A DNA stretch of 9,091 bases, from contig CALIJD010000041.1 of NCBI GenBank assembly GCA_938017885.1, positions 1 to 9,091 of the forward strand, written 5' to 3'. Below, one piece after another: positions 1 to 8,883 of the stretch. A model generated the notes under the pieces. It was not told the DNA's origin. It ran no database searches and saw only the letters and a program-made list of their open reading frames with translations. Numbering within the stretch: position 1 is the first letter of the stretch; every line of letters begins with the position of its first letter. Origin of the DNA: an uncultured Granulicatella sp. (GTDB lineage Bacteria; Bacillota; Bacilli; Lactobacillales; Aerococcaceae). The translations under genes were made by a program, and so were the position numbers.

Positions 1-1613
1 TTATAGTAGAATGTTGCGTAAATCGATAAACCGAGAATTAAAACAACATAAGCAATAGTAATGAACCAAACCAAGGTACGATCCCATTTTGGTAATTCAG
101 TTAATAAATAAACAGCTCCAAAGATAAATCCAAAGAGAACGACCATGAAAATAATCGCTTTAACGCCGCTACGCGAACGGTTTAAAAGTTCAATGACATT
201 CGTCCAACTCGGGGTAAAGAGCTTCAAGTCTCTCGCATATCCCCAACGGCTAAGTCCTAAACTGATCATTCCCCATGAGAGAATGATGCCTAAGGTCATA
301 TAAATCGGTAAGCGAAGTACTGTACAAATGACCGTCATAAGAATGACCGGGATAGCAGACTGAATCGCAAAGAGAATCCAGAATTTTCGTTCCAAAAATT
401 GATGCATATCGAATGGAAGAACCTTTAAATAATAATAGTTTTCCCGCTCGAGTGAAATTCCGACTGCTAATAAGTTATTTCCTCCTGTATTAAAGAATGC
501 AATGAAGGTAATCAGCATCGCAAATGGTAAGAAGGTATTTAGATTTAGAAAGTTCATAAAACTAAAGCCTACTAAAATATTCGATAAACTAAAAGCCATT
601 GGAATAAGGATGAAATATGGTAATATTCCTGCACTAATAATCGTTTGCGTTAATACAGAACCTTCCATTAATTGGCGAAGGGTATAACGAATCATGAATT
701 TTGTCGAAAGCTTGTTGCCATCTAACTCCATTTGTTTTACACGTTCGACTTTTACTTTCGAAGACGATGTTTGCGAAACCGCTTGATAGAAGTTTGGCAA
801 TACAATGAACTTCACGAGTAGTAAAATCGCCACAAATACTAAGAGCACTAATCCCATCATCGGATAAACACTCATATCGAGTGGGTCTAAAATCGCATTA
901 TAGAAGGCTAGTTCTGGCTTAAGGAAAATTGGCATTTCTCCTATTGATATCTCTATCTGAACGGATTTTGTCACCATCATCACTTGATATCCCAAAATGG
1001 CACCAAGAGAAATTACAAAGATTAAAATATTCGTAATCACGGATTGATATTTTCTAAAAAGCGGAATCTTCGCTAGGAAGAAGCAGAGAAGAAACATCGA
1101 TACGTAAACAATCGCACTGAGTACAAGCGCTCCTATTAAGGCAATCGGAATTGTGAGGAGAAAATTGCCCCCTGAAAAATACACGTGGATTCCAAATAAT
1201 ATCACAATTGGAATAAATCCTTGCAATGTAGCCACTACAATCGAAAGGCTCTTCCCAAGAATGACTTCTAATTCTGTAAAAGCATAAGGTAAATACGATT
1301 CAAAGTCTTTACTTTCATAAAAGACATTGTAAACAGCTGGTAAAGCTTGAGAAATTAAAATCATCAAGAATAAGAAAACCGTACTTGCAAATTGAAGAGC
1401 AGGGTATGAACGTCCCGAAATTGCTCCTGGAATTCCAAATAAAGTTCCAAACATCACCGCAAACAGCAATTGTTGCATCAATGTTCTCATCGCAACATTC
1501 ACCGGTTTTGATGGGTTTTTCGCTTGTTTCTTTCGATAATTTTGTAACATTGCCGGTTGAGTTGCAAAGATTAAATTGGTCTTCACCAGCGTAAGAATTC
1601 GATTAAACCGCAT
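1..1613 (-). CDS. ABC exporter permease (YthQ-like), 3' end cut by window
   Basis: This is the membrane subunit of a two-gene ABC exporter. I translated 537 codons from the ATG at 1613 with no in-frame stop; the frame runs off the left edge. The protein has about twelve hydrophobic segments, roughly at residues 45-65, 73-95, 125-145, 150-180, 190-212, 250-272, 322-345, 358-378, 412-432, 436-455, 487-505 and 513-533. A hydrophilic, lysine-rich cytoplasmic stretch lies near 281-318. Two motifs recall the YthQ-type family: YESKDFESYLP (99-109) and SLEREN followed by LKVLP (387-400). At 537 residues it is about full family length, so the stop is probably just outside the window. The start is set by AAGGAG (1623-1628) nine bases upstream. 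It overlaps the ATPase gene by 11 bases, so the two are probably translationally coupled. The substrate cannot be told from sequence. Confidence 0.88.
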   Translation of the reverse strand, partial: MRFNRILTLVKTNLIFATQPAMLQNYRKKQAKNPSKPVNVAMRTLMQQLLFAVMFGTLFGIPGAISGRSYPALQFASTVFLFLMILISQALPAVYNVFYESKDFESYLPYAFTELEVILGKSLSIVVATLQGFIPIVILFGIHVYFSGGNFLLTIPIALIGALVLSAIVYVSMFLLCFFLAKIPLFRKYQSVITNILIFVISLGAILGYQVMMVTKSVQIEISIGEMPIFLKPELAFYNAILDPLDMSVYPMMGLVLLVFVAILLLVKFIVLPNFYQAVSQTSSSKVKVERVKQMELDGNKLSTKFMIRYTLRQLMEGSVLTQTIISAGILPYFILIPMAFSLSNILVGFSFMNFLNLNTFLPFAMLITFIAFFNTGGNNLLAVGISLERENYYYLKVLPFDMHQFLERKFWILFAIQSAIPVILMTVICTVLRLPIYMTLGIILSWGMISLGLSRWGYARDLKLFTPSWTNVIELLNRSRSGVKAIIFMVVLFGFIFGAVYLLTELPKWDRTLVWFITIAYVVLILGLSIYATFYY

Positions 1614-2346
1614 GTGAATCCACTCCTTCTTGTCTACCGGCTAGTGATAAGTAGATTTCTTCAAGCGTGCTATCTGGTCGTTGTCCTTTTAACTCTTGAA
1701 TCGTACCGTAGAAAAGTAGTTTTCCTTTTTTCAAAATCGCAATCATATCGCAAAGTTGTTCTGCTACTTCTAAAACGTGTGTCGAGAAGAGAACAGTATT
1801 GCCTTTTTCAGCATGTTCGCGCATTAATTTTTTCAAGTCGTAAGAAGCTTGTGGGTCAAGACCCGTCATAGGTTCATCGAGTACCCAAATATCTGGATCA
1901 GACAGCAATGCCCCAATAACAAATACTTTTTGACGCATCCCATGTGAGAAGGAATCAATCACTTCATAACGATGTCCTTCAAAATCGAATAATTCTAGTA
2001 AATAAGCTAGACGACTTTCTACTTCGTCTAGAGTCATGCCATAAGAAGAAGCAACTAATTCCCAGAATTCATTGGCTGTTAAGCGTAGGAATAGGTCTGG
2101 GCTATCGGCCACATAGCCAATTTTTTCTTTAATCGCAAGTCGATTTGCTGAAAGTTCTTGCCCATCGACAAAAATTTCGCCACTGGTTGGATGAATGACG
2201 CTCACGAGTGATTTAATTGTGGTTGATTTACCAGCCCCGTTATGTCCGATTAATCCAATAATTTTTCCACTTTCAATTGTTAAGTTGAGCCCATCTAAAG
2301 CGACGGTTTGTTCATATACTTTTGAAACATTTTTAAATTCAATCAT
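1603..2346 (-). CDS. ABC transporter ATP-binding protein (YthP-like)
   Basis: This is the 247-residue nucleotide-binding subunit that would power the permease encoded just downstream. Visible motifs, in order, are Walker A GHNGAGKST (34-42), a Q-loop region IGYVADSPDLF (76-86), signature FSHGMRQ (133-139), Walker B IWVLDEP (153-159) with D157 and the catalytic glutamate E158, D-loop TGLDP (161-165) and the switch histidine H190. The signature departs from LSGGQ, and no glutamine is seen at the usual Q-loop place. Both features recur in bacterial exporters of the CcmA/YthP/EcsA kind, and the other ATPase motifs are intact, so I read it as active. A strong AAGGAGG sits seven bases before the ATG. 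The gene starts a two-gene operon with its own promoter, downstream of the gyrA terminator. The substrate is unknown; peptide, lipid or antimicrobial export are all possible for this family. Confidence 0.93.
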   Translation of the reverse strand: MIEFKNVSKVYEQTVALDGLNLTIESGKIIGLIGHNGAGKSTTIKSLVSVIHPTSGEIFVDGQELSANRLAIKEKIGYVADSPDLFLRLTANEFWELVASSYGMTLDEVESRLAYLLELFDFEGHRYEVIDSFSHGMRQKVFVIGALLSDPDIWVLDEPMTGLDPQASYDLKKLMREHAEKGNTVLFSTHVLEVAEQLCDMIAILKKGKLLFYGTIQELKGQRPDSTLEEIYLSLAGRQEGVDSHAV

Positions 2347-2353
2347 GCAAATT

Positions 2354-2360
2354 CCTCCTT
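2354..2360 (-). promoter_or_regulatory. strong ribosome binding site of the ABC ATPase gene
   Basis: The minus strand reads AAGGAGG seven bases before the ATG at 2346. This is a near-perfect Shine-Dalgarno sequence, stronger than those of the yaaA-gyrA operon, and it fixes the start codon. Confidence 0.85.
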
Positions 2361-2378
2361 ATGCCTCTATATATCCTT

Positions 2379-2407
2379 ATTATATAACTAGAATCCTCAT
2401 AAAAAAA
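2379..2407 (-). promoter_or_regulatory. probable sigma-A promoter of the ABC exporter operon
   Basis: A perfect -10 box TATAAT lies at 2384-2379 on the minus strand, with a short leader of about 25 bases before the strong ribosome binding site. The -35 region at the proper distance is only a T-run (2401-2407), a poor match to TTGACA. The promoter may therefore be weak or need an activator. The position between the gyrA terminator and the first ABC gene supports the call. Confidence 0.55.
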
Positions 2408-2543
2408 GACATTTTCTTGCCTTCAAAGAGAACTTTTTTGCTAAAAAGCTTTACATTCGATTACTACGAATCCGTATAATTCTTCGTAATCTCAATGAGT
2501 GCTTTTGATACTCTTTTTAGCATCATAAAGAAAAACAGAACAC

Positions 2544-2569
2544 AAAAAGCCATCATTTGATGGCTTTTT
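2544..2569 (-). terminator. intrinsic terminator after gyrA, probably bidirectional
   Basis: A perfect 12-bp inverted repeat (half AAAAAGCCATCA) with a 2-base centre starts ten bases after the gyrA stop codon. In RNA it folds into a hairpin with a GC-containing stem ending in a U-run on the minus strand. Because the outer stem is A5/T5, the plus-strand reading also ends in U5, so it could stop transcription both ways. It marks the end of the yaaA-recF-gyrB-gyrA operon. Confidence 0.9.
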
Positions 2570-2578
2570 GCTTACTAA

Positions 2579-5152
2579 TTATTCATTTTCTTCGTCAACT
2601 AATTGTTGCGCAAAGTCTTTCATATTGCCTTTGATGACTTCATCTGAAAGGGATGCAGTTGGATTTTCTGTTGCTACTGAGTCAGTGGCTTCAGTTCCTT
2701 CTTCTGTTTCTTCTTCGCGGTCTACAATCGCTAATGAACTTACAATCGCATCTTGATCGAGACGCATCATACGAACTCCAAGTGCGCCACGGCCTGTTTG
2801 AGACACGTCTTCGGCATGGAATCTGATGATAACCCCTTTATTGGTCATAATGAGTAAGTCTTCGTCTCCCGTTACCGTACGTAGACAGACTAGTGGTCCA
2901 TTTTTCTCGGTAATACGAAGTGTACGAACCCCTTTACCGCCACGGCCTTTCAATGCGTATTCGCTAGCAGCTGTACGTTTTCCGTATCCTTTTTCACTCA
3001 CGACTAATACTTCATTATCAGGAGTTAAAATATCCATTCCAATCACATAGTCACCCTCACGTAGAGAAACCCCACGAACACCTGAAGCGGTACGACCCAT
3101 CGCACGAACTTTATCTTCATGGAAGCTTACGGCATTACCGTGATAAGTTCCGAGGATGATACCATCATTTCCGCTTGTAACTACTACACGGATCAATTCA
3201 TCATCTTCGCGTAATTGGATGGCACGTAGACCATTTGTACGGATATTCTTGAATTCTGATAGACGGACACGTTTGACTGTTCCACGTAAAGTCGTAAAGA
3301 ACAAGTAACGTTCTGTTTCGTCAGATTCTGGAACACTGATAATCGCTTGGATTTTCTCAGCTGAATCAATGTTTAATAAGTTGATAACTGGTAATCCTTT
3401 TGCTGTACGGCTATATTCAGGAATTTCATACCCTTTTGCTTGGTAAACTTTCCCTGTATTCGTAAAGAAGAGGAGTGAATCGTGTGTTGAACATGAAATC
3501 ATGTTTTCCACGTAGTCATCATCATGGACGCTCATTCCTTGAACCCCACGTCCTCCACGGCGTTGTGCCTTGAATTCAGTGTTAGCAAGACGTTTGATAT
3601 ATCCATTCTTCGTTAATGTAATCACGACATCTTCTTGTTCGATTAAATCTTCATCTTCAAGGCTTAATGCTTCTCCGACTAATAATTCTGTACGACGAGG
3701 ATTGTCGAAACGTTGTTGGATTTCAAGTAATTCTTGTTCGATGATTTCGTAACGAAGTTCTTCGCTTGCTAATACTTTTTCTAAGTATTGGATGGTTGCT
3801 TGTAATTCGTTGTATTCTGCATCGATTTTCTCGCGTTCTAATCCTGTTAAACGAACCATACGCATATCCAAGATTGCTTGTGCTTGTTTATCGCTTAAGC
3901 CGTATTCATTCATGAAGCGGTCTTTGGCGATATCTCCACTTGCTGAACTTCTTAAGATAGCCACAATCGCATCGATATGGTCTAAAGCAATTTGTAATCC
4001 TTCTAAAATATGAGCGCGGTCTTCCGCTTTTTTCTTATCGAATAAGCTACGACGACGAACGACTTCTTCTTGGTGATCTAAGTAGTGGCGTAAAATTTCT
4101 TTTAAGCTCAATACTTTTGGCTCTTGATTGACAATCGCAAGCATATTGAATCCGAAGTTTGATTGTAATGGTGTTAATTTGTATAAATTATTTAATACAA
4201 CAGATGCTGAAACATCACGACGCACTTCAATCACAACACGCATCCCTACACGGTCAGATTCATCGTTTAAGTAAGTGATTCCTTCGATTTTCTTCTCGTG
4301 GTGTAATTGTGCGATACGTTCTACTAAACGCGCTTTATTTACCATATATGGTAATTCAGTGATGATGATGCGTTCTTTTCCGTTTTTAAATTCTTCGATT
4401 TGTACGCGTCCACGAACTGTAATCGATCCGCGTCCTGTTTCGTACGCACGACGAATTCCAGATTTACCTAAGACAAGTCCTCCAGTTGGAAAGTCTGGAC
4501 CAGGAAGTACTTCCATCAATTCAGTTGTGGATACATCAGGGTTCTTCATTAATAAGTGAAGAGCAGAGATGACTTCAGCTAAGTTATGTGGTGGAATATT
4601 TGTTGCCATCCCTACGGCAATCCCTGTTGCACCGTTGACTAATAAGTTTGGAATACGTGCTGGTAATACTTCCGGTTCACGTTCTGTTGAATCGTAGTTA
4701 TCACGGAAATTAATCGTATCTTTGTTAATATCGCGAAGCATTTCAAGAGCAATTTTACTCATACGAGCCTCTGTATAACGCATCGCAGCAGCTCCGTCTC
4801 CATCGACAGAACCAAAGTTACCGTGACCATCAATTAATGGGTAACGGTATGAGAAATCTTGTGCCATACGAACCATGGCATCGTAAATTGCAGAGTCACC
4901 GTGTGGGTGATATTTACCCATTACGTCCCCGACAATACGCGCAGATTTTTTATGCGGTTTGTCCGGTGTCACTCCAAGTTCACTCATTCCATATAAAATA
5001 CGACGGTGTACTGGTTTTAATCCATCGCGTACATCTGGTAGGGCACGCGATACAATAACACTCATCGAATACTCTAGAAATGATTTACGCATGGTATGCA
5101 CTAAATCAGTTGATTCAAAAGTTTCTTCAAAGTGTTTCACTTCTTCAGACAT
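2579..5152 (-). CDS. gyrA: DNA gyrase subunit A
   Basis: GyrA is the breaking-and-rejoining subunit of DNA gyrase (GyrA2GyrB2), which puts negative supercoils into DNA using ATP. The 857-residue protein is complete. The winged-helix region carries the quinolone-binding segment [17 protein letters not shown] (82-98), with the susceptible-type residues S87 and D91. The active-site tyrosine is Y126 in AMRYTEAR. The coiled-coil/tower part spans roughly 370-500. The beta-pinwheel C-terminal domain begins near 505 and holds the GyrA box QRRGGRGV (530-537), which separates gyrase from the topoisomerase IV subunit ParC. An acidic tail (about 811-857) ends the protein. The start is supported by AAGGAG seven bases upstream. 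The gene is the last of its operon, 45 bases after gyrB, with a terminator ten bases after the stop. Confidence 0.99.
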   Translation of the reverse strand: MSEEVKHFEETFESTDLVHTMRKSFLEYSMSVIVSRALPDVRDGLKPVHRRILYGMSELGVTPDKPHKKSARIVGDVMGKYHPHGDSAIYDAMVRMAQDFSYRYPLIDGHGNFGSVDGDGAAAMRYTEARMSKIALEMLRDINKDTINFRDNYDSTEREPEVLPARIPNLLVNGATGIAVGMATNIPPHNLAEVISALHLLMKNPDVSTTELMEVLPGPDFPTGGLVLGKSGIRRAYETGRGSITVRGRVQIEEFKNGKERIIITELPYMVNKARLVERIAQLHHEKKIEGITYLNDESDRVGMRVVIEVRRDVSASVVLNNLYKLTPLQSNFGFNMLAIVNQEPKVLSLKEILRHYLDHQEEVVRRRSLFDKKKAEDRAHILEGLQIALDHIDAIVAILRSSASGDIAKDRFMNEYGLSDKQAQAILDMRMVRLTGLEREKIDAEYNELQATIQYLEKVLASEELRYEIIEQELLEIQQRFDNPRRTELLVGEALSLEDEDLIEQEDVVITLTKNGYIKRLANTEFKAQRRGGRGVQGMSVHDDDYVENMISCSTHDSLLFFTNTGKVYQAKGYEIPEYSRTAKGLPVINLLNIDSAEKIQAIISVPESDETERYLFFTTLRGTVKRVRLSEFKNIRTNGLRAIQLREDDELIRVVVTSGNDGIILGTYHGNAVSFHEDKVRAMGRTASGVRGVSLREGDYVIGMDILTPDNEVLVVSEKGYGKRTAASEYALKGRGGKGVRTLRITEKNGPLVCLRTVTGDEDLLIMTNKGVIIRFHAEDVSQTGRGALGVRMMRLDQDAIVSSLAIVDREEETEEGTEATDSVATENPTASLSDEVIKGNMKDFAQQLVDEENE

Positions 5153-5159
5153 AATTCGT

Positions 5160-5165
5160 CTCCTT
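5160..5165 (-). promoter_or_regulatory. ribosome binding site of gyrA
   Basis: AAGGAG on the minus strand lies seven bases before the gyrA ATG, inside the 45-base gyrB-gyrA spacer. I see no promoter or terminator in that spacer, so gyrA should be co-transcribed with gyrB. Confidence 0.8.
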
Positions 5166-5197
5166 TTCTATTCTTCTCTTCAAATTCGTTTACTAAA

Positions 5198-7138
<1,941 letters not shown>

Positions 7139-8266
7139 CTAATTCTCACTCTCCGTTTTTAAAATAGTTCCTTTTTCAATCGGTATTACGACTGGTTCAT
7201 TAATAAATTGTTGCTTAATCCCATCTAGGCTCGTTGTCGTAATAAAGGTTTGCACTTTATTTTCAATGGCCTTAATCAGATGGGTTTGTCTATCATCATC
7301 GAGTTCGGACAGTACATCATCTAATAGTAGAAGAGGATACTCGCCTGTCGATAATTTCATCAATTCGATTTCCGCAAGCTTCAAACTCAGTACGGTCGAA
7401 CGTTGCTGTCCTTGCGAACCGTAAGTTTGAACCGGTATCTCGTTCAAATAAAAAATCAAATCGTCACGATGCGGTCCAATCAGCGTTGTGGCTTGATCCG
7501 CCTCACGAGTTTGATTCTTCTTGAATTGATCGATATAAATTTCTTTCATTTGCGAAGGAGTTAAACCGTCCTCCAGTGGAATCGTTGCCTGATACGAAAC
7601 CGAGAATTTCTCACGACCAAGCGATAACTGGTCATGAATCGGAATGGCTAAAGCCTCCAATTGCTTCATAAAATCGAGACGATAAAAGACGATTTTACTG
7701 GCTAACTCGCTTAACATCTCGCTTAAAACCTCTAAGTATTCATCCGGCTGCTTTTTCTTAATGGCTAGCTGCTTCAAATACGTATTCCGTTGTTTTAAGA
7801 CGCGATTATATTCCACTAAATCATAGAGGTAGAGGGAACTCATTTGTCCAAGTTCCATATCCACGAATTTACGTCTATTTTGCGGAGACCCTTTGACAAG
7901 CGTGAGGTTCTCTGGGGCAAAGAGGATGACATTCAAGTTTCCAAGGTAGGAACTCAGTCGTTTTTGCTCCAAATAATTCACTTTCGCGATTTTTCCTTTT
8001 TTAGAAAATTGCAATTCTAAATTCGTCTTTGTCGCTGTTTTTTCAACGGTCCCTTTAATCGTCGCAAAGTCTTTTTTCCATCCAATCAGTTCTTTGTCGT
8101 TTGTAGTGCGGTGGCTCTTTGTCATCGCCAAGGCATAAATCGACTCCATCAGGTTGGTTTTACCCTGTGCATTTTCACCAATAAAAACATGCACACCCTC
8201 TGTAAACTCTAGTTGGACAGATTCATAATTACGAAAGTTTTGTAATTGTAAATTAGTCAGCTTCAT
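7139..8266 (-). CDS. recF: DNA replication and repair protein RecF
   Basis: RecF is an SMC-like ATPase that, with RecO and RecR, helps load RecA at single-strand gaps and stalled forks. The 375-residue protein is full length. It shows Walker A IGENAQGKTN (29-38) with K36, the family motif GPHRDD (264-269), the ABC-type signature GSQGQQRS (283-290), and Walker B LLLLDDVLSELD (312-323) with D316 and D317. The central part (about 140-260) is the helical lobe typical of RecF. The ATG overlaps the yaaA stop codon as ATGA. No clear Shine-Dalgarno sequence precedes it, so ribosomes finishing yaaA probably reinitiate here. The stop codon is three bases before gyrB. This order is conserved in Bacillota near dnaA. 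Confidence 0.98.
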   Translation of the reverse strand: MKLTNLQLQNFRNYESVQLEFTEGVHVFIGENAQGKTNLMESIYALAMTKSHRTTNDKELIGWKKDFATIKGTVEKTATKTNLELQFSKKGKIAKVNYLEQKRLSSYLGNLNVILFAPENLTLVKGSPQNRRKFVDMELGQMSSLYLYDLVEYNRVLKQRNTYLKQLAIKKKQPDEYLEVLSEMLSELASKIVFYRLDFMKQLEALAIPIHDQLSLGREKFSVSYQATIPLEDGLTPSQMKEIYIDQFKKNQTREADQATTLIGPHRDDLIFYLNEIPVQTYGSQGQQRSTVLSLKLAEIELMKLSTGEYPLLLLDDVLSELDDDRQTHLIKAIENKVQTFITTTSLDGIKQQFINEPVVIPIEKGTILKTESEN

Positions 8267-8517
8267 GCGTCATGTGTGTTCAAATCATTTTCATCCGATT
8301 TCATTTCTTTCACAATAAAAATACCTTCATCAGGTATTTCGACACGTGTATTCGGATATAATTTTCTACCACGTCGATTTTCTAACTCTCCATCTACAAA
8401 AACTGTATATTCTTGCAGGTACCATTTTGCTTGTCCGCCCGTTGTAATGACGTCAATATGTTTTAAAAATTGCCCTAATGTAATGTACTCATCAGAGATC
8501 GATACGATAGTTGTCAT
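8263..8517 (-). CDS. yaaA: S4-domain RNA-binding protein YaaA
   Basis: This 84-residue protein is almost entirely one S4 RNA-binding domain (about residues 12-62). The hallmark parts are ITLGQFLKHIDVITTGGQAK (12-31) and VFVDGELENRRGRKL (39-53). A short acidic tail follows. It matches the small YaaA protein found between dnaN and recF in Bacillota, which is unrelated to the E. coli protein of the same name. Its relatives bind structured RNA; a link to ribosome assembly has been suggested for the Bacillus homologue, but nothing here proves that. It is the first gene of the operon, about 80 bases after a good promoter, with AGAGGA five bases before the ATG. Its stop overlaps the recF start by four bases. 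Confidence 0.95.
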   Translation of the reverse strand: MTTIVSISDEYITLGQFLKHIDVITTGGQAKWYLQEYTVFVDGELENRRGRKLYPNTRVEIPDEGIFIVKEMKSDENDLNTHDA

Positions 8518-8532
8518 GAACTTCCTCTTTTC

Positions 8533-8601
8533 TAATGGATATTGGTGAGAACTCCATTAAACTCATGCATGCTCACATATTTTTAAGTAGAATAACTCTA
8601 C
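8533..8601 (-). promoter_or_regulatory. 5' leader of the yaaA operon with short inverted repeats
   Basis: The transcript from the promoter at 8605-8633 would have a leader of about 80 bases. It contains a 5-bp stem GTAGA/TCTAC (8587-8601) right at the predicted 5' end and a 7-bp stem TAATGGA/TCCATTA (8533-8539 with 8553-8559) just before the ribosome binding site. GTGAG/CTCAC (8545-8549 with 8572-8576) can pair instead of the latter. No known riboswitch or tRNA-binding leader is recognised. Confidence 0.4.
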
Positions 8602-8604
8602 ATT

Positions 8605-8633
8605 ATTATACATTTTTTACAAGCTTTTCGCAA
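8605..8633 (-). promoter_or_regulatory. sigma-A promoter of the yaaA-recF-gyrB-gyrA operon
   Basis: On the minus strand the -35 box TTGCGA (8633-8628) and a perfect -10 box TATAAT (8610-8605) are separated by 17 bases, the best spacing for the main sigma factor. Transcription should start near 8598. No other promoter of this quality is seen between dnaN and gyrA, so it likely drives all four genes. Confidence 0.75.
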
Positions 8634-8731
8634 AGAAATTGCAAATTTTAGGGGGTTATTTCAATTTTGAGGTAAAAACATCAAAAAAGCCTAAAAAAAC
8701 AAAAAACAAAATTTACTATGATTTTTTCAAA

Positions 8732-8765
8732 ATTTTAGATTTTTGGAGCTAAAATCACCCCAAAA
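8732..8765 (-). repeat. overlapping alternative hairpins in the AT-rich spacer
   Basis: The 7-bp inverted repeat ATTTTAG/CTAAAAT (8732-8738 with 8749-8755) shares bases with a second possible stem, CCCCAAAA with TTTTGGAG (8758-8765 with 8741-8748). The second is fully paired only in minus-strand RNA, through one G-U pair. In DNA this AT-rich, such repeats also arise by chance. Confidence 0.35.
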
Positions 8766-8777
8766 TCGTGCTGTCCA

Positions 8778-8799
8778 AAATTCACTTATAAGTGAATTT
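8778..8799. repeat. perfect 22-bp palindrome
   Basis: The half-site AAATTCACTTA is followed directly by its exact reverse complement, with no spacer. On minus-strand RNA the pairing extends three more base pairs outward (C-G, C-G, G-U), giving a 14-bp stem. No U-run follows, so it is not an intrinsic terminator. A dimeric regulator's binding site is the simplest reading, but the protein is unknown. Confidence 0.8.
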
Positions 8800-8821
8800 C
8801 GGGCAAATGCAAAAATAAGAT

Positions 8822-8863
8822 TAAAAATAAAAAAACTCGAGCCTTCAAAACGAAAGCTCGAGT
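8822..8863 (-). terminator. intrinsic terminator after dnaN
   Basis: On the minus strand an 8-bp perfect stem ACTCGAGC/GCTCGAGT, extended inward by four more pairs including one G-U, closes a 5-base loop. It is followed by a run of T residues (TTTTTTTATTTTT, partly in the stem). It begins about 20 bases after the dnaN stop codon and should end the dnaA-dnaN transcript, which makes the yaaA operon a separate unit. Confidence 0.93.
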
Positions 8864-8883
8864 GAAAGTTTGATTCTCTATGA

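Larger units (their letters stand above)
2347..2578. other. gyrA-ABC intergenic region
   Basis: This AT-rich stretch of 232 bases carries no convincing gene. It holds the gyrA terminator at its right end (2544-2569) and the ABC promoter and ribosome binding site at its left end. Between them is an imperfect dyad (2461-2489, 9 of 11 positions paired) of unknown role. A possible plus-strand promoter (2450-2480) overlaps that dyad. Confidence 0.7.
8518..8883. other. AT-rich intergenic region between dnaN and yaaA
   Basis: This gap of 366 bases has no convincing gene on either strand. From right to left it holds the dnaN terminator, a perfect 22-bp palindrome (8778-8799), a very AT-rich low-complexity stretch with A/T runs (about 8641-8770) and weak hairpins, the yaaA promoter, and the yaaA leader. 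I found no clear DnaA box (TTATCCACA), so it does not look like the origin itself, which in this group normally lies next to dnaA. Confidence 0.8.

Noticed and set aside
1385..1594. Plus-strand open frame inside the permease region
   Set aside because: The minus-strand permease frame is open throughout from 1613 to 1 and gives a coherent membrane protein; this frame is a shadow.
2826..3050. Plus-strand open frames across gyrA, gyrB, recF and the ABC genes (for example 2826-3050, 4275-4559, 5257-5580)
   Set aside because: They lie antisense to strongly conserved genes, have no family-like features, and are explained by the codon use of the real genes.
4524..4535. TGTGGATAC, resembling a reversed DnaA box
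   Set aside because: A single one-mismatch copy inside gyrA, explained by coding; not an origin signal.
8276..8548. Plus-strand open frame of 90 codons opposite yaaA
   Set aside because: It is fully antisense to yaaA and its leader, with no recognisable domain and no good ribosome binding site.
8778..8799. The palindrome as a second terminator after dnaN
   Set aside because: It is AT-rich, has no T-run after it on either strand, and dnaN already has a strong terminator.
8518..8883. The AT-rich gap as a replication origin
   Set aside because: No DnaA-box cluster is visible. In this group oriC lies beside dnaA, which is outside the window.
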